Assembly (NCBI GenBank): GCA_963575745.1
Contig: CAUYUJ010020170.1
Coordinates: 1,280,325 to 1,344,324, forward strand
Source of the DNA: Prorocentrum cordatum
Taxonomy: Eukaryota > Sar > Dinophyceae > Prorocentrales > Prorocentraceae
DNA length: 64,000 nt
Reading direction: 5' to 3'
Part shown: positions 54,300-64,000 of the stretch, one piece after another
Position numbering within the stretch: position 1 is the stretch's first letter
Layout: each line of letters begins with the position of its first letter
Position numbers and translations under genes: made by a program
Notes under the pieces: generated by a model
Databases searched by the model: none
What the model saw: the letters and a program-made list of their open reading frames with translations, nothing else
What the model was told of the DNA's origin: nothing

Positions 54300-54690
54300 A
54301 GAGGGGCGGAGGGTGGAGGGAGGTGGGAGGAGGGAGGGGGAGGGAGGAGTCGCCCTGCTGCCCACGATTTTGGGACGAGATCTCGCGCTGCCAAGACGAG
54401 GTCTATACTTTCATTATTCACCGTCCTCTATTCGTGTATGTTCTGAACGTTGGAATTTGAATGTGCGCGGCACCACCAGGTTTCGATATATCCGTGGCAC
54501 GTGTCAGAGAAGGGGAGGGGAGGAGATGGGAGAAGAAGGAGAAGGAGGAGGGAGGAGGAGTGGAGGGAGGCCCCTCCACCCCTCACGCCTCCTCGTCCTG
54601 CTCATCCTCCACCTCCTCCCTCTCTCCCCCCCTCGTCCTCCTTTTTGCCCTCTACACGGTCTCGCTGCTCGAGCGCTCGGCTGCGCTCCC
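54300..54690. other. No gene assigned
   Basis: GGA-rich, then a unique patch (54360-54500), then CTC-rich sequence leading to an exon acceptor. Confidence 0.4.
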
Positions 54691-54701
54691 CTCCCCCCGA
54701 G

Positions 54702-55000
54702 ACTCCTGGCGCTACGACGGGGCCTACAACTCCAGGGAGGCGGCGCTCGAGGAGGAGCAAAGAACCAAAGCATGGCATAAGCATAAACTTTCTCGGAGCT
54801 CCGCGCGGGTGTCTTGGAGATGGGCGCTGGAGCCCCCGAGGCGGCCTCCGAGCAATCATGTGTATATGCCGTTTTGGGTTCCTCTGGAGGAGAGCGCATG
54901 GGGACTCCTGGGCAACACCGCGGGTGCCGCCGCGGACGACGACGGCCGCGCGCCCCTCCGCGTCTCCTTTGGCGGCTGGCCCGCTCGTCGGCAGTCGGTG
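54702..55000 (+). CDS. Two exons around a foldback intron, unrecognised protein
   Basis: After a C-rich tract and AG acceptor, exon a (54702-54754) encodes SWRYDGAYNSREAALEE. Exon b (54890 to about 55000) encodes ESAWGLLGNTAGAAADDDGR and APLRVSFGGW. The intron 54755-54889 is a family A element with GA donor, AG acceptor and GAG on both sides of both borders. It is 135 bp long, a multiple of three without stops, so the unspliced frame also stays open. No family is recognised. It could be further exons of the zinc-finger gene upstream. Outer borders are unknown; exon b may end at a GT near 54989. Confidence 0.5.
54755..54889 (+). mobile_element. Introner: family A element equal to a 135-bp intron
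   Basis: It starts GAGCAAAGAACCAAAGCATG, has left arm TTTCTCGGAGCTCCGCGCGG and GGGCGCTGGAGCC, a short inverse arm GGCGGCCTCCGAGCAATCAT, and tail TATATGCCGTTTTGGGTTCC with TCTGGAG at the end. Start and tail match the intron element at 37473-37674. Confidence 0.75.
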
Positions 55001-55064
55001 CAGAGTGCTCGTTTCTGCTTGTCGGGCCAGGCCGCTCAGCGCTTGGCCCTCGACCCCAGTTTTT

Positions 55065-55210
55065 TGCCACTTTCGGCCTCTGGAGGCCCTCGCTGGGCCC
55101 CGGCACCGCCGAAACGATTCGAGAAGAAAAGCCGGTCCTGGGGAAAGGGTCGGGGTTTCCGGGGGGCCCGCATTGGACAAATCAAGGCATCGGATCTTTG
55201 GATCAGCCGC
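55065..55210 (+). repeat. Dispersed repeat B, copy 5
   Basis: CTCGCTGGGCCCCGGCACCG, GAAAAGCCGGTCCTGGGGAA, AAATCAAGGCATCGGATCTT. Closest to copy 1. Confidence 0.7.
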
Positions 55211-55855
55211 ACACCGCTTAGGCCCCGGCCCAGGTCAAGCCCGCATGCGCACACGTTCGATTATGGCCGACTGGGCAACGGGCAAGGATATCTTGTGGAA
55301 CATCAGCTGGTCCAGAATCAGGGTACGGGGACGGATCCCGAGGCCATCCGCGTGGAGTCCGGCACCACTTGATTGTCAGAGTTCAGGCCGATTGTGTTTG
55401 GGTTTTTTGCGGTGGATGTCGCGATTGTGGTATAGTTGGCTTTACACGGATCTGGTCGACCAGCCTTTGGCCGACAGGGAGGTTTCACGTAAGGTTTCTG
55501 CGCGCCCGCATTTGGGCCAGCTTTCCATGCTGGGATGGGGCTCGCCATGCACATGTGTCCGACCAGTTGTAGTTTTATCTTTTTGCTACGAGTTTTTGGG
55601 CTGCCTGTTTACCATCAGCGTTGACAGTGCTTGCGCTAAGGGGCTCTTCATCGGTTTCTGAGCTAGTGCTTGGCATGCGTTTCCAGGTGTTCGACCAGTC
55701 GCCGCCCGCGGCGCCACGTGACCGCTTCGTGCGGTGGCAGGTTTTGCCAGATCTCAACCGGTTCGACCCCTCAGGCGCTGCGTGGTCGTTTCGTGGTCGT
55801 CTCGTGCGCTGGCCATCGTTGCGTTCTGTTTCAGCCGGTCGTACGCCGTGGCCAC
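55211..55855. other. No gene assigned
   Basis: Mixed sequence with several open plus frames, for example DYGRLGNGQGYLVEHQLVQN near 55260. No domain or splice pattern confirms any of them. Confidence 0.3.
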
Positions 55856-55859
55856 CTCG

Positions 55860-56195
55860 TATCACGCAGGTTGCACCACACGGATTGCTTCGCATTGCGC
55901 CATCCTGATTGGGCCATACGGATTGATATACACACGTTGCGCCATATAGATTGCTCTATGTATATTGCACCACGCAGGTGGCAGCACATCACAGGTTGCA
56001 CCACCTAGATTGCACCAGATCGATGGCTTCACAATCTGATTGCACCGCGCGGACAACGACAAGACAACCAGGCCACAGGGCAGCAGACAACCACGGTACA
56101 ACCGCGGGACGAGGACGGCACAACCACAGGGCAACGGCGGGACAACCGTGGGAGGGTCGCGGCGGGCACGGGTGGGGGACTGTCGGGGGAGGACA
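55860..56195. repeat. TTGCACCACA-type short repeats
   Basis: TTGCACCACACGGATTG and variants recur irregularly to about 56040, followed by GGGACAACC/CAGGGCAAC units akin to the 12-bp satellite. A similar inverse patch lies at 59700-60000. Confidence 0.7.
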
Positions 56196-56358
56196 GACCT
56201 CCTACCCTGACACGTCGATTAAAGAATTCGCTGTTTTCGGTTCGCGAGAGGGCGTCGCGGCTGTCATTTTTGCGGGTCCAGGTCCGTCGGTTTCGATCCC
56301 AGGCCGTTTTCACTGAAGGGAGGTCTACTAAAGGGAGGTTTGTCCACCGCCGAGACTG
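56196..56358 (+). repeat. Dispersed repeat I, copy 2
   Basis: Near-identical to 49603-49766, with a handful of substitutions. Confidence 0.8.
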
Positions 56359-56639
56359 GCGGGGGGAGCAATCTGACCATCTATGCGCATGGCCCGGAAG
56401 TTTGGCCGACGACTGTCATATCGGATCTGTTGTGGTCGGCGTTTCGGGGGGGAACGCGTAGATGTCGGACAGATTTGGGGCCTCGGAGGGGCCGCGAACC
56501 GGCGTGTTCCCCGCTCGGGCCTCTCCGAGCAGCGACGACGTCGAGAATTGATCTCCGCGCCCACAGACATGTCTCTATCTATACACATGCCTGTCCCCTT
56601 CTTCTATATTGTATTATCTGGGACCCTGCGACCCCCCCC

Positions 56640-57240
56640 TTATGAAGCGGGATCCCTCTGGATCCTTGGTCCCAGGGGCACCTTGGACGCCCTTGCAGAC
56701 GGTCCCCATGTGCTCTCCGGGGCTCCTGAGGCCCCTACCGGGCGAGGCAAGGGGCCCCAAATCGGTCAGGAGGGCGGCGGGGAGGCACCGCGAGAGCCCA
56801 CGCAGGTCCCAGGCACCCGCCAGACGCCCCAAGACGACCGAAGGGAGGCCCCCCAAAGGCAGTCGAAACGTAACAAACATTGATGTCCCATGGTTGTTGT
56901 ACGACGATGGGAATGTTCAGTTCTTCGGTCTCCCGGGCGTCCGAGACCGCCCGGGAGGCCAGAGAATCGCCTTCACTTTCATCAAGAAAGAGTCAGTGCA
57001 GTCCAAGAGGAGTTCCAAGACGGTCCAACAGGGCCCCAAGATGGCCCGAAGAGAGCCCCATGACGGCCCAAGATGACCCCAAGACGCTTCCCGAATCATT
57101 CCAAATCGTGACCCGGCCGTCCAAGGAGACCGCGGTTGGAAGCAGGGTGGGCCTGGGAACCCCTGGAGGCCCCAGAAGGAACCCAGGAGGCTTCCAGAAG
57201 GCCCCAACAAGCCTTTAAAAAGCTCCATGAGGCTTACAAG
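56640..57240 (-). repeat. Composite decamer array, block 8 (inverted)
   Basis: CCCCAAGACGG/GGCCCCAAGA-type units and an A-rich spacer (about 56855-56885 and 56985-57020). Minus-strand orientation of the family. Confidence 0.7.
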
Positions 57241-57545
57241 AGGCTCTCCTAGGATGACTCTTCGCAAAAAGAGCTCAGGATGGAGAAAAATTCGCAGGGT
57301 AGGGCGAGAATGAGGAAGAGGATGAAGAAGCATGAGGTAAGGAAAACGAACAACATGATGACAACGATTATGCCAGAAAAAACGACAACGAATTATCGGT
57401 AAATGTTATGTGTTGCCTTATTGCCCTCCTGTCTGCATGCCAAACCTCAAGGATCAAAGTGCATGGCGCGAAGCGTCAATGCAGTTTTGTATGTGTATAA
57501 TATAGATAGCTAGATCTATGTACATACACACACGTACGTAACCCC
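57241..57545. other. No gene seen
   Basis: AT-richer, A-rich patches and a TAGATA/CATACA run near 57500. Possible 5' end of the retroelement below, but no boundary was found. Confidence 0.4.
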
Positions 57546-57607
57546 TGACATTTCTGTTGTGGTCTCGAAGGAAATCGTTCCGTGTCTCCGCTGTTTTGGC
57601 TCTCTAG

Positions 57608-59450
57608 TTGAATGCCAGCCCGCGCGCGGCTTGGCTCGTTGCCGGCATTTTCTGCGGGGTGTTCATCACCGTCGCTGCCCTGGCGGTCGTGTCTTTGGTC
57701 CGCCAGCCCATCTCGCTGGCAGGTCGGGGGGGCGGCGTCAGGGTTGCGGTTGCGGAGGTCCCTAGAACTGCAAACGGCATCGTCGGCGAGATTACAGCTA
57801 CCCCATCGTCTTCGGGGAGGCGCAATAGCAGCTCGAACACGTGACGTTCCAGAACGGCAGATGCTGATCGATTTCTTTGACGGTCAAAACGGGTTCTGAT
57901 GGCACATGCATGAGATTGCTATAGTGGCGACGCCCAACCCTGCTCAATGGATTGTGTGCACGCCCGACCTGACTTCCCAGTTCCTCAACGTCGCCACTCG
58001 CACGGTGATCCCGCCCACCCGCGACTCGAAGTTCCCTCGGCGAGTCCGCGGCGAGGTCTCCGCCTTCGACCCCCTGTCGACCAAGAGCTCGTGCAGGTGC
58101 ACTTCGGGCCCAGGGACCTGCTCGCCGCGCACGGGTTCACAGGGGCTGCCGACGCGCAGACCGAGGGCGGGAAGTGGTTCATCTCGGACACCGCCCACCC
58201 GGGCTTCGGCGACCCCTTGCCTCAGACCGCGCTCGGGGGCCTGGAGTGTCTCGTGATTCGCGACGACACGGGCCTGGCCTACATCGACGAGGAGCGGGTT
58301 TCCGTCCAGCGCATCGCCGACGAGGACGTCGAGGCATGGCGCTTGAGGAAGGCGTCGGGCGCCGGACGCGACAGGCGCGCGCTCGGCCACGAGCGGATCA
58401 ACGGCGCCCGCCCCTCTCCCTAGCAGCCGCTGCCAAGATCAGCAAGCGGGTCGCTCGTCCTGGGTGGCCCTTCGCCAGTATCGACTCGGCTCCAGAGTTG
58501 GCGATGGCGCTTGCGGCCGCGGCGGGCGTCGTCTTCGTGGCCCACCGCCTCAATTGGAGGACCATGTCGGGGGTCAGCGGCACCTCTGGCGCGCGTCGCG
58601 CGCATCGTCGGATGCGCGAAGGCCTGGACCATTCGATCTGCTACGACCACCTCGACTACGCCAACTGCGCCGCGGTCGAGCATCTGGCCCGCTGGCCCCA
58701 CGAGGTGGGGTCGGCAGCGAGGCGGAATCCCAAGGCCGAGGATCTCACGAACACGGCAGGCATTTTCGCGGCCCCGATGGCGGACGACAGGCGCGCGCAG
58801 CCCCCCGGCTTCGCGAAGCGGGCGTCATCGCTGCGCCGCGACGAGGCGCAGATCACGAAGCAGGACCGCCTGTGCCACGAGGAGGTCGACAACGCCCGCA
58901 AGGCTGCCAAAAGCGACAACGGCGCCTGCTAGGCCGGCAGGACTGGCAAGGCCAGCAAGTCGCCCGAGGGCGGCGACTAGCAGTGCCCCACGGCCCCGGG
59001 GCGTCCAGGCCCACGGGGCAGGCCTCGGCGACGCCTGCTCCAACCACGCCCGATGCTTGGGCGCCCCATCTGTCGCACCTCTCGGCCTGCTGTCGCCCTG
59101 CGTCACGGCCGAAACGGGCGGTTCGACGGCGCCGGCGATAGCCCGCACCACTCAAGGGCGCCGTCACGGCGAACCACCCCCCCCCCCCGCCGCGCGCGGA
59201 GGCGCTCCCGCGCGCGGAGGCGCTCGCGCGCGGCGGCCGACGGGCCCGCTAAGCGGTCGCCAGCGCGGCGCTCGCGCGAAGCGATCAACCTCGGGCCGAT
59301 GTCGTTCGGAGGCGCAGCGCTCGATCCTTCGTCGCGTTAGCCGGCGCATCGAGACTTGCGACAAGCGCCCCGACGCGACAGCGCCCGACGCCTTCGCCGC
59401 CTTGCTCAGGGGCCAGGGCCCCCACTCCGGCCGGCCGCTCAACGCATAAT
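57608..59450 (+). pseudogene. Decayed dinoflagellate retroelement-associated ORF region
   Basis: Pieces in changing frames form one decayed open region. 57608-57844 encodes a membrane-spanning segment (AAWLVAGIFCGVFITVAALA). 57906-58080 gives MHEIAIVATPNPAQWIVCTP. A +1 shift leads to GGKWFISDTAHPGFGDPLPQ, TALGGLECLVIRDDTGLAYI, then ERVSVQRIADEDVEAWRLRK (to 58423). Another frame (58174-58932) carries MREGLDHSICYDHLDYANCA, VEHLARWP, then RRDEAQITKQDRLCHEEVDN. The last parts resemble a protein type common in dinoflagellate genomes and linked there to retroelement polyproteins: a CYD-L-----AVE-LAR motif followed by an acidic/basic KQ-RL--EE tail. That link is from recalled pattern, not a search. 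Weak continuation (KRSPARRSREAINLGPMSFG) runs to 59450. Frameshifts mark it as inactive. No reverse transcriptase is seen in the window. Confidence 0.5.
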
Positions 59451-59454
59451 TTCA

Positions 59455-59612
59455 AAACTGGCGCTTTCGCCCAACTTCGGGCCCCGGGACCCTCACAGAT
59501 CGATCCGGCACGAAAAATATTGCAAAAAGTTGGGGTCCGGGGTTCGGATCGAGATGTTTCACAATGTTGGCATTTTTCGCAACGTCGGATCTCAGGGCAC
59601 CTCGTTTCTCCC
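59455..59612 (+). repeat. Dispersed repeat B'
   Basis: CTCACAGATCGATCCGGCAC, AAAAATATTGCAAAAAGTTG, TTCGCAACGTCGGATCTCAG: the same order as at 53230-53400. Confidence 0.65.
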
Positions 59613-59699
59613 CCCCCCCTGCCCCCGGAAAGGAGGAAAGCAATCCGAGGAGGGGGGGATGACGAGGAAGGAGGTGGAGCTGTATAGGTGATCGGTTCC

Positions 59700-60000
59700 G
59701 AAAAATATGTTGCGCACCACAATACTTGCACCCGACAGTGCACCGCATAGCTTTCACAACATAGCTTTCACCAGACAGCTTGCACCTCATAGTTAGCCTG
59801 CACCACATAGCCTGCGCCACATAGATTGAACCACACACGGTGCACCACATAGATTACACCATATAAGTTTCAACCCGCGCCCTGTACCACACAGCTTTCA
59901 CCACAGGGCTTGCACCACGTACTTTGCTTCATATAGGTTGCACCACGTTGCTGACACCTGACAGCTCGCACCTCATAGCTTACACGTCCAGAGTGTACTA
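59700..60000. repeat. CACCACATAGCTTG-type short repeats
   Basis: CACCACATAGCTTGCACC and close variants about fifteen times, irregularly spaced. Confidence 0.8.
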
Positions 60001-61420
60001 AGTTCCTGCTTGGGGTCCAACTTGGCGAATGTCGCGTTATTTTTTGCTTGAACGGAATGGCAGTGAACAACCAGTTAAAACCACCGCGTCAAGGTCTTCG
60101 CATCATAGTAGATGTTGCGTTGCTCGGTAGGTACATAGTGCAGTTATTAACAGGTTGTTCTGAATCAGTCAATAAGTGATGTCCCCTACCTTTTTATCAG
60201 CCGAAGGGTGTTCATATAAGAAAACGGTATTGCAGTCGTGTTGGTGTTACAGTTGACTTGCAATGTTGAGTTTGAGCTATGTTTCGAGGTTCGCGTCACG
60301 GTTCGTGAGAATGTGATGTATTGCATGGTACCCGTTTGTATGTGTGCACGTGCATACCAAGCGCCAGGGTTCGGATGTAGTTTTAAAGACCAGCCTCATG
60401 TTAGGGCAAATATGAACCGCAATATGAGTCATCATCAAATTTCAGTTGCAACGTTTGCCCACAGTTGTATACCCAGTATGGGCTTCACACTTCTGTTCAG
60501 ATGATGGCTGGTTGTTAGCTCTTATTTTGGCTACGGCGACGATTAAACACATGTTCTATCACAATTGGGCATCAAGACCCCATCGAGCGTCAATCGGGAC
60601 TCATGGGGACACCATCGCACATCAATGTGAACACCATCGTGATAGAAACAGCATACAGCGGATTAGCCGGGACGCCACCATCAGGAATTGTTATGCAACA
60701 AATTCTTGGCCATCCCGTCTTGACCCTCATCCTCGTCTGCATCTCCGTCATCGGTCCTTATTCTCTTCATCCTTCGCTTGATCTTGTCTCCTTCCCGCCA
60801 TATCCACGGATCGTCTTTTTCCTGTTGCTCCTCTTTTCCTTATCATCCCCAGGCGATCCTTTTCCTGCGGATCTTTCGCCTGATCCTCCCCCCGCCCCCG
60901 GGCCAATCCTCAGTCTGTAGTCCTCCTCCCGCCCCGTCTTTGTCCTCATCGCCGTCGTCGTCCTCGTCGTTCCAATCTTCTCCTCCATCCCCTCACGGTC
61001 CTCCATGTCTTCTTACCTCCCCTTGCTTCGTCTTACCCCCTCCTATCCCCATCCTTCTGCTTCTGCCGACTATATCCTCATCCCTCATGCCACCTCCTCG
61101 TTTCCTCATGCGACTTCATCAATCTCCGTCATCCTGGTCAAATTTCTTCTCATAGTCCTGCTGACCATCCTCAGCAGCATCAGCATCGACATCATCATCA
61201 TCATCATCATCATCAGCATCATCAGCATCAGCATCATCGCCATCAGCATCATTACCTTATTCATCTTCACCTTCATATTCATCTCCTCACTCTTCTTCAT
61301 CATCACCTCCATCATCATCACACCCTCCTCCTCCTCCTCCTCCCCCTCCCCAATCCATTTGATGGTCCAAGATTTGGGGCTGAAACCTCCGTTGGTTGCC
61401 CCTTAGAGCACAGCATACCT
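60001..61420. other. AT-richer unique stretch, no gene seen
   Basis: 60001-60700 is the least repetitive and most AT-rich part of the window, with only short ORFs. From 60780 it becomes CT-rich, and 61165-61330 is a CAT/CAG triplet array. No RNA gene was recognised. Confidence 0.45.
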
Positions 61421-61431
61421 TGGTCCAGTCC

Positions 61432-63584
61432 ATGATGGCTGCAGTCGGAGGAATCTCCAATCATGTGGACCATGGTCTTTCGTGGGCGAGCCCGTCCTTG
61501 AACTGTCTGGGCCACGCTCCCAACAGCCTCCCGCTGGCGATGCCGGGCTGCGACTTCGACCGCAAGTTGCCGACGCCCTCGATGAGGAAGCCCCCCGCGT
61601 TGATGGCCAACAGCCTGCGCCAGCTCGACTCGTCTCCCACGGCCACTCCCTCTGCGCTCTGGCCGCCCACCCCGAGCCCCTCCTCGGCCATGCACGTGCG
61701 CCGGGCGACCGAGCTCGCCTTCCGCGCCGCCGAGCCCATGGCGTCGACGCGGGAGGAGGACCGCGGCGGCACCCGGGCCTCCACGCTGAACGCCGACGCG
61801 GGCGTGTTCGTGCCGATGGCTCACGCCGCGGCGGGGCTGAATGCCAGCGCAGGGGCGTTCGTGCCGCTGGCGGCGCCCGCGCCGCAGTGCTACCAGCCGC
61901 CGCCGGCCCCGCCCGTGCACCCCGCGCCCTTCCTGCCGGAGGCGCTCGGCATGGCGCTGCCCCCGCAGAGCCAGGTTCTCTCTTTTCCCTCTCGCTCTTT
62001 CTTTGTATTGTTCTTGTTTACTTGTGTTTCTCTCTCTCTCTCTTGCTCTCTTTCTCACTCTATATGTACTCTTAATTGTTCTTTGTGTGTCTCTCTCTCT
62101 CTCTCTCTCTGTCTCACTTTATTTCTATATATGTATATGTATGCATATCTCTCTCTCTCTCTCCCTCTCCCAATATGACCTCCCCCCTCTCTCTCTTTAT
62201 GGGTTGTGCTTGTTGCTCTATTTCTCTCTCTCTCTCTCTCTCGCTCGCTCTCCCCATCTGTCCTCCCTCATCTGTCTCGCTTTCCCTGCGCGTATCTCTG
62301 CATACATACATACATGTATTCATAGCTACTCATGAATGTGTATCTGCATACACACATCCGTAACTGCACAAATATATTTATCTGTATACACACATCTGTA
62401 TATACATATATAGATGTGTGTACAAAGTTGTGTGTAGATGTATGTATGTGTACAGATGTGTGTGCGTGTGTGTGCGTGTGCGTTTGTGTATCCACCTCCG
62501 CCTCCTGCTCGCCCTCCTCCGAGGTACCGGAGGAGCAGGGCGAGCTCGCCGCCCCCGCGGCGACGACTCCACGGAGCCCGCCGGCAGCCCTCGCCGCGCC
62601 AGCAGCCGCCCCAGGCGGCGCGGCGGCGGCCACGCTCGACCGCTCGCCCCGCGCCGGCGGCGCGCGAAGGGCGGCGCCCTCCTGGGCCGACGAGACGCTC
62701 GGCTCCGGCTCCGGCGCGGAGGGCGGCGCCGTCCTGGGCGGAGCGGGCGCGGGGCCGAGCAGGCGCTGGGGCCCGGGCGGCGCGCGGAGGGCGCCGCCCG
62801 CGTGGGCGGACCAGGCGCCCGACGCCGGCGGCGCGGAGGAGGCGGAAGTCGCCTCGGCCGGGTCCGCCGCGCACGGCAGCGGCGAGTGCCGGCCGTGCGC
62901 GTGGTTCTACAAGCCGAAGGGCTGCCAGCTGGCCAGGGACTGCGGCTTCTGCGGCCCGCTCGGGAGGCCTTCGATCGCCGTGGGGATCGGCGGCTCCGCC
63001 GGGTGCCGCTGAGATCCAGCCAGGGTTCGGACAGCGAAGGAGGTCCGCGCGGATTTCCGAACACTTGTGTTTGTGCCGTCCTTTGCGCATGTGTGTAGAT
63101 GTGCAGCCGATGGTCCTTGGATCTGCCTGGGTCGTGGCGGCTGCTCGGGCCCTCGATGGGCAGGGGTGTTGTCAGTTGTTCCGCGCTTTGGCGTGGATCG
63201 GGCTGGCTGGGTGAGGCGGGCGATCAGCTCGGATCGTGGGGGGGGGCCTGAGATCCTGGCGCTGCGTCTTTTTTTCACACTGGGCGGCTTGTCTGGGTCT
63301 CGGGCTCTGGAGGCACTCACAGATCGATCTGGCTCGAGAAATGACGCAGAAGGATGTGGTCTAGGTCTCCGGTCGTAAATTTTTGGCGATGTGACAATTT
63401 GTTCGAGACGTGGGATCAAGGGGGGGGGGGTCTGGGCGCTGCCTACGGGTCCTTCGCCCCCTGCTCCTGCTGCTGCTCCTATTCATTCTAAGGCCACTTG
63501 TGCCCCGAGGGCGAGCTGAAGATTCGGAAGAAGGCCAAGGTGGCAGCCATCCGGCAGAACCACTCGGGACCGACGACCCGCTGA
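61432..63584 (+). CDS. CCCH-type zinc-finger protein, three exons
   Basis: Exon 1 (61432-61974) gives MMAAVGGISNHVDHG... then MPGCDFDRKLPTPSMRKPPA and a Pro/Ala-rich tail ending PPQSQ. Exon 2 (62524-62950) is Ala/Gly-rich and ends with GECRPCAWFYKPKGCQLARD CGF. Exon 3 (63493-63584) begins inside the next cysteine codon, gives HLCPEGELKIRKKAKVAAIR, then QNHSGPTTR and stop. The joined motif is C-x8-C-x5-C-x3-H, followed by a basic helix. CCCH fingers of this kind bind RNA, and this C-terminal form is frequent in dinoflagellates. Introns: 549 bp (GT-AG, AG|GT at both borders) and 542 bp (GC-AG; splicing at TTCT|GCGGCC restores CGFCHLC). About 353 residues from ATG 61432, or 317 from 61540. The earlier ATG is less certain since CAACAG at 61526 could be an acceptor. 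Confidence 0.75.
61985..62505. repeat. Microsatellite-filled intron of the CCCH gene
   Basis: (CT)n/(TCTC)n at 62020-62260, TACA/TGTA runs at 62305-62450, GT runs to 62490. The intron has no other visible content. Confidence 0.85.
63025..63092 (+). mobile_element. Family A fragment in the second CCCH intron
   Basis: AAGGAGGTCCGCGCGGATTT, CCGAACACTTGTGTTTGTGC and CGTCCTTTGCG resemble the right arm and tail of family A. The rest of the element is missing. Confidence 0.5.
63285..63415 (+). repeat. Dispersed repeat B' in the second CCCH intron
   Basis: CTCACAGATCGATCTGGCTC, AGAAATGACGCAGAAGGATG, then GATGTGACA and GACGTGGGATCAAG. Same order as at 53230 and 59455. Confidence 0.6.
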
Positions 63585-64000
63585 TGCATCGCATCAGTCG
63601 GCAGCCTCTGCGGTGATGTATTGACAGAGGAGAACAAGCAGGAGGGCAGCAGGAGGGCATGGAGAAGGGATGAGTGGGGAAGAGGGAGGGGAGGGAGGAG
63701 GAGCAGGAGGAGTACACGCTGTCCCCCGCCTTGGGGGGATAGAGTACACCGAAGAAGCCTTGGCAGGCGGATGGCGTGCACAGAAGGGAACCTCGCGGGG
63801 TGAATCGCCTCACAGGGATACTGTCAACCCGCACATTAAGGATGGGCAACCTTCCCAAGGGTACCCCTGCATCCTTCCCTCCTCGGCCCATCTTTGGCCG
63901 CTCTCGTTGGCCGCGCCCCGCTCGCAAAGGGCCCTGGCATCCCTGTCGCGCGTCCTCATGATGCGGGTTGACTGTACTGGGTTGGAGGATGAGGGATGAT
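63585..64000. other. 3' margin, no gene assigned
   Basis: After the CCCH stop lie a GGA-rich patch (63655-63715) and unique-looking sequence. Short ORFs on both strands are not protein-like. Confidence 0.4.

Overview
The window reads as nuclear DNA of a dinoflagellate. It is GC-rich and dominated by microsatellites, satellites and small dispersed repeats. Genes are short exons separated by introns with GT, GC or GA donors and AG acceptors, usually with a short direct repeat of the AG|G type across both splice sites. Two near-copies of the dinoflagellate spliced-leader 3' end lie just upstream of coding regions. A retroelement-type ORF resembling repeated dinoflagellate proteins is also present. 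Introner-like foldback elements inside introns would fit a Prorocentrum-like genome, but that species-level guess is inference.

Layout. 0-14.3 kb is almost entirely repetitive: a CAA-bearing element (three copies), a ~77-bp satellite, 41-bp repeats, long arrays built from GGCCTCTTGG-like decamers, and triplet tracts. It holds one weak two-exon candidate (8.46-8.74 kb) and one minus-strand coding relic (10.68-11.17 kb). 14.3-18.4 kb is the clearest gene island: a gene with a PYM/eIF2A-C-terminal-like helical segment (14405-15703), then a Pumilio/PUF RNA-binding protein gene (16062-18412), head to tail with 358 bp between. 21.06-24.46 kb is a GT-rich array with GC-rich islands. 26.05-27.4 kb is an intronless, apparently mRNA-derived gene preceded by a relict spliced leader. 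29.2-30.0 kb carries the ~77-bp satellite family inverted; 32.3-33.4 kb is a CAT/CAG array; a U6 snRNA copy lies at 33726-33826. 35.5-36.3 kb is a pentamer array.

36.99-37.72 kb encodes a SUI1-domain protein whose 202-bp intron is one complete foldback element. 38.23-38.72 kb holds two exons of an unrecognised protein. 39-47.7 kb is decamer blocks, a 12-bp satellite (42.70-44.08 kb), TACA microsatellites and a 9-bp satellite. 48.4-55.0 kb holds exons of a C2H2 zinc-finger gene, whose finger is split between its two cysteines by a 1.6-kb GA-AG intron, and a second gene with another foldback intron. 57.6-59.45 kb is a frameshifted retroelement ORF region. 61.43-63.58 kb is a three-exon CCCH zinc-finger gene.

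The recognisable genes lean to RNA binding and translation (PUF, CCCH, SUI1, PYM/eIF2A-like). No operon or pathway is implied; the shared theme is intron birth and gene recycling by small mobile elements. Exon borders were deduced by eye from frame continuity and splice direct repeats, so they should be read as models.
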